Positions 16,755 through 20,168 of a stretch of DNA of 20,168 bases are shown here, piece by piece. How positions within the stretch are numbered: position 1 is the stretch's first letter; the number at the start of each line of letters is the position of its first letter. The stretch is taken from the NCBI GenBank assembly GCA_021850555.1, contig JAJZLX010000171.1, positions 1 through 20,168 on the forward strand, given 5' to 3'. This DNA comes from Pseudomonadota bacterium (GTDB lineage Bacteria; Pseudomonadota; Gammaproteobacteria; Steroidobacterales; Steroidobacteraceae). Both the position numbers and the translations under genes were made by a program. The notes beneath the pieces are model-generated. The model did no database searches and was not told the DNA's origin. It worked only from the letters and a program-made list of their open reading frames with translations.

Positions 16755-17195
16755 TCAGCGCTCGGTGGTCACGCTGAGGAGGCGTCGCACCCGCGTAAAT
16801 AGCTCCTCGGCGCCGAAATCGTCCTCGTAGCACTGCTCCGCGATCTGCTGCTCGGCGTCGAGCAGTTCGCATAGAAGCTTTCGGGCGAGCGCTGGGTGGC
16901 TGGGTAGCACGACCCGCTCAATGGCTCCGAGGGTGTAGCCTGCGCGGGCGACGATCTCGGCGCTGCGGCGGTGGCGCACTTCATACTCACGCTCGCCCAT
17001 GCGAAGCGCGCTGATCTCGCGGCGAACGACGGTCGCGACCCTAGAGGGCTCCGCCGCAGCGATGAAGGCCTCGACATACGACCGGACGCCCAGAGGCGCG
17101 CCGCAAACCAGGGAAACGATGAAGGCGGCAAGCTCCTCCGGGCTGCGGCGCTGCAGGGCAGCCAAGGCTCCGGTGAATTCCTCTTCAGTGTCCAT
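16755..17195 (-). CDS. Hypothetical island protein (146 aa), faintly DUF6880-like
   Basis: A mostly helical, acidic 146-residue protein. The ATG at 17195 (MDTEEEFTGALAAL) is preferred; a TTG at 17240 would overlap the gene upstream. The middle segment RREISALRMGEREYEVRHRR followed by a helix ending EQCYEDDFGAEELFTRV has the general spacing of DUF6880 proteins (a basic R..r..y patch, then dp.lAl.Ll..fl, then a Cys/Asp-rich end), but the match is weak and from memory. The gene follows the DUF6933 gene by 25 bp and is probably co-transcribed with it. There is no Shine-Dalgarno and no signal peptide. From 16604 to 16754 there is only the island end. Function unknown. Confidence 0.65.
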   Translation of the reverse strand: MDTEEEFTGALAALQRRSPEELAAFIVSLVCGAPLGVRSYVEAFIAAAEPSRVATVVRREISALRMGEREYEVRHRRSAEIVARAGYTLGAIERVVLPSHPALARKLLCELLDAEQQIAEQCYEDDFGAEELFTRVRRLLSVTTER

Positions 17196-17220
17196 GGGCG
17201 GTCTAAAGCCGTGAGTTGCG

Positions 17221-17730
17221 TCAGGCGACGCCGCCCGCAAGCAGAGCGCGAGCGAGCATGTCCGGAAACCCTAAATGCCCCCGGCCTTCTCCGATCGCGG
17301 ACATAGGGGTATGCGCAAGACGCTCCGCGATCGTTGGCAGATCGTCGCCGTGGGTCAGATAATGACTCGCCTGGAACGCAAAATCGTTCATCGAGCCGAG
17401 CACGCGGCGATTGCTCGCGCGAGCGAAGCTGACCGGCTGCATGGCAGAGATCTCGCGATTGACGCGCTCCTGCGGAACGTCGAGCCGCCCGAGGAGACTG
17501 CGCAGTGATGCTTGGAGCTTGGGTACCAGGGTCGTACGCAGCTCGCGCGCAGGGAGCAGCATCGTGAGCAGGCATCGCTCGCTCGTCGCGATGGCAAACT
17601 CGGAGCGGCCAAAACGCACGAGATGGACGTACCAATCCCCGAGTACACCAGTTGACGTGGGAGGTTCCGGGAGCTGTTCCGGCAACCTGAGCCGCGTCCG
17701 CACTCGCTGAGTACAGCGCAACGTCAACAC
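17221..17730 (-). CDS. DUF6933 domain protein
   Basis: A 169-residue protein that fits the DUF6933 family along its length: it opens with MLTLRCTQRVRTRLRLPEQL, continues with LGDWYVHLVRFGRSEFAIAT and SERCLLTMLLPAREL, and ends with NRRVLGSMNDFAFQASHYL. The family is widespread and often linked to mobile DNA, but no function is established to my knowledge. The start is GTG at 17730; a TTG is the next codon. No Shine-Dalgarno is visible, and the next gene upstream ends 69 bp away. It probably forms a two-gene unit with the 146-residue ORF downstream. Confidence 0.8.
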   Translation of the reverse strand: MLTLRCTQRVRTRLRLPEQLPEPPTSTGVLGDWYVHLVRFGRSEFAIATSERCLLTMLLPARELRTTLVPKLQASLRSLLGRLDVPQERVNREISAMQPVSFARASNRRVLGSMNDFAFQASHYLTHGDDLPTIAERLAHTPMSAIGEGRGHLGFPDMLARALLAGGVA

Positions 17731-17799
17731 AGCACGACGCGCCCGGACGCTACGGAACGCCGGACGCAGACCGGCAGCATGGCGCGTAGTGCGACGTCT

Positions 17800-18117
17800 T
17801 CAGATCTCCGCGAGTCGCCGTACGGTATCGGGATAGCGCTGCACGAGGCGAATGAGCAGCGCCGCTTGCGCGTTTGGCTTCGCCCGGCCCTGCTCCCAGT
17901 TTTCCAGCGTGCGGACGTTGGTGCGCAGGTATCGTGCGAAAAGGCTGCGGGAGAGCTTCATGTCCTCCCGAACTTTCGTGAGTTCGTCAGCTCGGATCTC
18001 CGGCACGGGCTTCGGTTTCATAGCATGCGTCCGAAGCGTTCGTTTGCCAGCACGCTGATCAGCCAGGGCATCAAACCCTTCCATCAGCTCATCGAACAGA
18101 TTGCGCTTCTTTCTCAT
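17800..18117 (-). CDS. higA: HigA-type antitoxin, XRE helix-turn-helix
   Basis: A 105-residue antitoxin and autorepressor. A charged N-terminal region (MRKKRNLFDELMEGFDALAD) probably contacts the toxin. From about residue 42 a Cro/C1-type helix-turn-helix reads ELTKVREDMKLSRSLFARYL, then RTNVRTLENWEQGRAKPN. This layout, with an N-terminal extension and the toxin gene first, matches HigA/NadS-like antitoxins. Its ATG overlaps the TGA of the toxin gene (ATGA), so the two are made together. It most likely binds the palindrome at 18471-18489. The symbol is given by type, since the exact subfamily is uncertain. Confidence 0.88.
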   Translation of the reverse strand: MRKKRNLFDELMEGFDALADQRAGKRTLRTHAMKPKPVPEIRADELTKVREDMKLSRSLFARYLRTNVRTLENWEQGRAKPNAQAALLIRLVQRYPDTVRRLAEI

Positions 18118-18458
18118 GTCTTGCGCCTCGCTTTCAGCTCGTCTTTGATGCGCTCCTTCAACGCCTCTCGTTGCTTGGGCGTCAAATCCGCCATCTCGTC
18201 TTTATCGTACAGTGTGAACAGCCAGAACTCCGGGCCACCCGTCCAGTAGTAATAGATCACCCGTAGCCCGCCACGCTTGCCCTTGGAGCGGCGCGCGTCG
18301 CTGAATCGCACCTTACGCAAGCCGCCCGTTCCCGGGATCACCTCGCCCGCCTCTGGGTTTGCCATCAAGGCTTCCTGAAGACGGCCGAAGCCCCCGTCAT
18401 CCAGGTAGCTGTCTCGGCTTCGCTCGAAAGCCGGCAATTCGACGAAGACCGCCTGCAT
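18114..18458 (-). CDS. higB: HigB/RelE-superfamily toxin
   Basis: A 114-residue toxin of the RelE/ParE superfamily, HigB-like group, expected to be a ribosome-dependent mRNA endonuclease. Features seen are FVELPAFERSRDSYLDDGGF near the N-terminus, the strand block GTGGLRKVRFSDARRSKGKR followed by GGLRVIYYYWTGG, then FWLFTLYDKDEMADLTPKQR and a basic C-terminal helix. The basic cluster in the middle is where the catalytic residues of such toxins lie. The ATG at 18458 is preferred over a TTG at 18479, which lies inside the operator. The predicted transcript would begin only a few bases upstream, so the message may be nearly leaderless. Confidence 0.9.
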   Translation of the reverse strand: MQAVFVELPAFERSRDSYLDDGGFGRLQEALMANPEAGEVIPGTGGLRKVRFSDARRSKGKRGGLRVIYYYWTGGPEFWLFTLYDKDEMADLTPKQREALKERIKDELKARRKT

Positions 18459-18468
18459 GACGGTGAGT

Positions 18469-18496
18469 ATTATACGCAAGTTGCGTATAGTCGCAA
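18469..18496 (-). promoter_or_regulatory. higBA promoter with palindromic operator
   Basis: On the minus strand a -35-like TTGCGA (18491-18496) and a consensus TATAAT (18469-18474) are separated by 16 bp. A perfect 9-bp inverted repeat, TATACGCAA-G-TTGCGTATA at 18471-18489 on the plus strand, fills the spacer and overlaps the -10. This is the expected layout for autorepression by the HTH antitoxin. The -10 lies 10 bp from the toxin ATG. Confidence 0.8.
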
Positions 18497-18527
18497 GCTG
18501 CAGTGCGGAGCGAAGATCCTGGCTTCT

Positions 18528-18887
18528 TCAGCAGGGTCCACCGCGATTGTTCTCGATGCCCATCGGCCCCCGCAGCCGGCGCTCCGCCCTGCGCCCGGCG
18601 CGCACACGGCCGCAGAGGCCAAGAAACCAAGCCAGGAAGGACGGTTCGTGAATCAGCAACTCTCCGCATGGAGAGTCGAAGACAGCGGCGGTGAGCCCGT
18701 TCACCGCGCGGCATCGCAGCGCCCACGTGACACGATTGACGCTGAGCAAGTGCGGGTGTCGAGCTACGAGCTGGGATTTGGTGACGAGCTCGGTCGTCGG
18801 CGGGAGGGAGGGCGGAACAGCGATCATGGGTAGCTCCGCTTGAACAGGCGGCGGTCCGAATATCTTCGGGTTGCTTCGTCGGCTCAT
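18528..18887 (-). CDS. Small conserved mobile-element protein, putative DNA-binding (119 aa)
   Basis: A 119-residue protein of unknown function. The central block ELVTKSQLVARHPHLLSVNR, then VTWALRCRAVNGLTAAVFDS and LLIHEPSFLAWFLGL has the feel of small excisionase/AlpA-like helix-turn-helix proteins that end in a bait-like hydrophobic helix, but the match is not firm. The C-terminal 30 residues are basic. The ATG at 18887 overlaps the stop of the relaxase-like frame (ATGA), a sign that the two were one operon in the parent element. The higBA promoter lies just downstream of its stop. Confidence 0.6.
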   Translation of the reverse strand: MSRRSNPKIFGPPPVQAELPMIAVPPSLPPTTELVTKSQLVARHPHLLSVNRVTWALRCRAVNGLTAAVFDSPCGELLIHEPSFLAWFLGLCGRVRAGRRAERRLRGPMGIENNRGGPC

Positions 18888-19357
18888 CGAGTACGCCGCT
18901 CCTGCCGTTCCCGCTCGCGGGTGCGTGTCCGCTCCACGAGCTTCGATACCAGCTGCTCGTCGCTCGTGAGCGGCCGGCGCATGCCACCGATGAAACCCCA
19001 GATCTTCTCGGCGAGCGCGCCCTGTCCTGCAGCCAGGAGGGCATCAGCCACGGCGTGCCACCCTGCGATCACATCGCTGCGGGTCTCGAGGAGCTTCGTC
19101 TTTCCGGGGTTTGGCTTGAGGCCTCCGTCACGGAGCTCCTCGGCAATACGCTTGACGCGCTCGCGCAGATAGCGGGAATCACCCCGGAGCGATGCGCGAT
19201 GGATGCCGTCCTTGAAACTCGACCGGGTCTGGCCCCGCACTGCGCGCTCGGTCGCGTTGGCAGCGATCCCGCGCGCGCGCAGGTGTTGTGCGAACAATCC
19301 GCGCCACTCTCGCAGTGTGGCTTTCCGGATGTTGAGACGCTCGGTAGTATCGCGGCG
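18884..19357 (-). pseudogene. C-terminal fragment of a relaxase/mobilisation-like protein
   Basis: About 157 codons of a protein that looks like the C-terminal part of a conjugative relaxase: RDTTERLNIRKATLREWRGL, FAQHLRARGIAANATERAVR, then DSRYLRERVKRIAEELRDGG and a basic, charged tail ending TRTRERERQERRTR. The R-K-A-x-L..WR..FA..LRA.G..A.AT pattern is one I associate with relaxases of mobilisable elements. The nuclease domain is missing. The frame upstream of 19357 is open to a GTG at 19549, but that part overprints the integrase gene in another frame, so any product would have a foreign N-terminus. The stop overlaps the next gene. Confidence 0.6.
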
Positions 19358-19533
19358 GCGTGCGGAAAGTGCCGCCCTTCGCGGATCGCCGTTTCGATTG
19401 AGGCCGCCCAGGCCTCTGCTTCCTTCCGGTTCGGGAATGTCGCCGACTCGGACGAGCGGCCCTTTACTCGGACCTGCGCACGATAGGAAACGTCCTTCGT
19501 GAGCGGCGAGACGATGCGCTGGATTGAAGCCAT
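19354..19533 (-). pseudogene. Truncated tyrosine-recombinase (integrase) gene, N-terminal 60 codons
   Basis: An ATG at 19533, about 125 bp from the 3' end of tRNA-Lys and reading away from it, opens a typical integrase N-terminus: MASIQRIVSPLTKDVSYRAQ, VRVKGRSSESATFPNRKEAE and AWAASIETAIREGRHFP. This is the small arm-binding domain (Y-R-x-Q-V-R-x-K-G...F..K..A..W). Homology stops near codon 60. The frame then continues as unrelated sequence to a stop at 19069, while another frame takes up relaxase-like coding. The core-binding and catalytic domains are absent, so it cannot recombine. Confidence 0.75.
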
Positions 19534-19573
19534 ATGCGCCTCGGTGCACTGCGTGCAGCGGTGAGTAAGTCGC

Positions 19574-19590
19574 TGCACGGAGTCTGCACT
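19574..19590. repeat. Right-end repeats (candidate integrase arm sites)
   Basis: TGCAC boxes start at 19574 and 19585, the same 11-bp spacing as the pair at the left end of the island; a third TGCACT is at 19545, between the ATG of the integrase and these boxes. The stretch lies in the integrase upstream region, where arm-type sites are expected. Confidence 0.4.
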
Positions 19591-19608
19591 AAATGACACA
19601 TAGGGTGA

Positions 19609-19638
19609 AGCTTGCCAACCTTCTCTCGCTGGCAAGCT
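19609..19638. repeat. Stem-loop just inside the island's tRNA end
   Basis: AGCTTGCCA (19609-19617) and its exact complement TGGCAAGCT (19630-19638) enclose a 12-base loop, about 20 bp from the tRNA-Lys CCA end. It could stop or process the tRNA transcript, but no U-run follows on the minus strand, so an intrinsic terminator is not well supported. It may alternatively be a recombination-directionality or integrase-control site. Confidence 0.4.
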
Positions 19639-19657
19639 ACTGATATTCCGAGAGATT

Positions 19658-19733
19658 TGGTGGGCCGTGTAGGGATCGAACCTACGACCAAGAGATTAAG
19701 AGTCTCCTGCTCTACCAGCTGAGCTAACGGCCC
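19658..19733 (-). tRNA. tRNA-Lys(CTT)
   Basis: A complete cloverleaf on the minus strand. The acceptor GGGCCGT pairs with ACGGCCC, followed by discriminator A and an encoded CCA. The D-arm is GCTC AGCTGGTA GAGC. The anticodon stem GGAGA/TCTCT frames the loop CTCTTAA, giving CTT, which reads the lysine AAG codon. The T-arm is GTAGG TTCGATC CCTAC. The 3' half is duplicated at 16563-16603, and the gene is the integration target of the island. It is the last gene of an Arg-His-Lys cluster read leftward. Confidence 0.98.
19664..19704 (-). repeat. Proximal attachment-site repeat inside tRNA-Lys
   Basis: The right copy of the 41-bp direct repeat, which runs from the anticodon stem to the acceptor stem of tRNA-Lys. 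Because the island ends in this copy, the tRNA stays intact after insertion. Confidence 0.85.
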
Positions 19734-19777
19734 AATTTTTTAGCGCGACAGTCGCCCGATGCGACTCCCGCAGAATC

Positions 19778-19854
19778 TGGGGTGGACGATGGGACTCGAA
19801 CCCACGACAACCGGGATCACAACCCGGGACTCTACCAGCTGAGCTACGTCCACC
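19778..19854 (-). tRNA. tRNA-His(GTG)
   Basis: A complete cloverleaf. The acceptor GTGGACG pairs with CGTCCAC. The extra 5' G (position -1, base 19854) faces the C73 discriminator, the hallmark of histidine tRNA, and CCA is encoded. The anticodon stem CCGGG/CCCGG frames the loop TTGTGAT (GTG). The T-arm is GTGGG TTCGAGT CCCAT. It lies 44 bp upstream of tRNA-Lys. Confidence 0.98.
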
Positions 19855-19899
19855 GTCGTCACAACCATCCCCCACGCGAAGCCCACTCGGCCGCTTGCT

Positions 19900-20097
19900 G
19901 CGACCCACTTGCGGCCCCAATCGAAGCCGCCATGGGTCGTGGCGTGCCCGGCAGGACTTGAACCTGCGACCCACTTGCGGCCCCAATCGAAGCCGCCGTG
20001 GGTCGTGGCGTGCCCGGCAGGACTTGAACCTGCGACCCACTTGCGGCCCCAATCGAAGCCGCCGTGGGTCGTGGCGTGCCCGGCAGGACTTGAACCT
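19900..20097. repeat. 66-bp tandem repeat, three units, copying the 3' end of tRNA-Arg
   Basis: Three units of 66 bp start at 19900, 19966 and 20032, nearly identical (a visible difference is CATGGG against CGTGGG in the first). Each unit has about 32 bp equal to the T-arm, acceptor 3' strand and CCA of the adjacent tRNA-Arg, plus a 34-bp spacer. On the minus strand the spacer and its flanks can fold as CCCAC-G-GCGGC paired with GCCGC-AA-GTGGG. The array lies between tRNA-Arg and tRNA-His, in the same transcript. The period is a multiple of three, so it also reads as a repeated 22-residue peptide. No complete tRNA is present in the extra copies. Confidence 0.95.
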
Positions 20098-20148
20098 GCG
20101 ACCACCGGCTTAGAAGGCCGGTGCTCTATCCAGCTGAGCTACGGGCAC
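20072..20148 (-). tRNA. tRNA-Arg(TCT)
   Basis: A complete cloverleaf. The acceptor GTGCCCG pairs with CGGGCAC, with discriminator G and encoded CCA. The anticodon stem CCGGC/GCCGG frames the loop CTTCTAA (TCT), which reads AGA/AGG arginine codons. The T-arm is GCAGG TTCAAGT CCTGC. It is the first gene of the cluster in this window; its promoter would lie beyond the right edge. Its 3' 32 bp is repeated twice more at 66-bp intervals downstream. Confidence 0.98.
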
Positions 20149-20168
20149 GCGGATGCATCGCCCAATCG

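Larger units (their letters stand above)
16563..19704. mobile_element. Compact integrative island of about 3.1 kb in tRNA-Lys
   Basis: An identical 41-bp sequence, the 3' half of tRNA-Lys(CTT) from the anticodon arm into the acceptor stem, occurs at 16563-16603 and 19664-19704. The right copy is inside the intact tRNA gene; the left copy has no 5' half. Just inside the right end is the start of an integrase gene pointing away from the tRNA, the usual layout of a tRNA-targeted island. Cargo, all on the minus strand, is a relaxase-like fragment, a small mobile-element protein, a HigBA toxin-antitoxin pair, a DUF6933 protein and a small unknown protein. With its integrase truncated the element should be immobile without help. 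Confidence 0.85.

Noticed and set aside
19900..20097. CRISPR-like regular repeat
   Set aside because: The whole 66-bp unit, spacer included, is repeated, there are only three units, and half of it is tRNA-Arg sequence.
19740..20105. Open frames with a repeated 22-residue peptide across the tRNA cluster
   Set aside because: They arise because the 66-bp repeat is divisible by three; the peptide is a translation of tRNA sequence of the kind commonly mis-annotated. A repeated-peptide product was considered, but there is no ribosome site.

Overview
The window is GC-rich chromosomal DNA that looks like a gammaproteobacterium of the Xanthomonadales/Steroidobacterales/Nevskiales type. This is an inference from the TonB-dependent receptor plus AraC pairing, the Spinster-type MFS carrier, the paired DUF3857 proteins, CCA-encoding tRNA genes and the protein sequences. 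No rRNA or species marker is present.

Left part (1-9081): catabolic block. A TonB-dependent receptor, cut by the left edge, and an AraC regulator lie on the minus strand. Divergent from them on the plus strand are an MFS transporter and a complete heterotetrameric sarcosine oxidase operon soxB-soxD-soxA-soxG, with tight or overlapping junctions. Together they suggest regulated uptake across both membranes and oxidative demethylation of sarcosine or a related secondary amine.

Middle part (9082-14701): a decayed BtuB-like receptor barrel, an intact DUF202 membrane protein, an internally deleted amino-acid permease remnant, and a two-gene minus-strand operon of exported DUF3857/transglutaminase-like proteins. 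One of these has the full Cys-His-Asp triad; the other has Ser in place of Cys.

Right part (14702-20168): mobile DNA next to a tRNA cluster. A fossil tyrosine recombinase (about 14958-15423), a possible HTH remnant and three tiny overlapping minus-strand ORFs come first. Then a compact island of about 3.1 kb (16563-19704) is bounded by a 41-bp exact direct repeat of the 3' half of tRNA-Lys(CTT). It holds a DUF6933 protein, a small unknown protein, a HigBA-type toxin-antitoxin operon with a palindromic operator, a small conserved mobile-element protein, a relaxase-like C-terminal fragment and the first 60 or so codons of an integrase. The relaxase and integrase pieces abut, so the island appears to be the deletion product of a larger element. 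Beyond it, reading leftward, are tRNA-Arg(TCT), a 66-bp tandem repeat that copies the 3' end of that tRNA-Arg, tRNA-His(GTG) and tRNA-Lys(CTT).

The points most worth attention are the tRNA-Arg-derived repeats (reminiscent of the E. coli tyrT/rtT arrangement), the minimal island with its integrase/relaxase scar, and the catalytic/non-catalytic DUF3857 pair.
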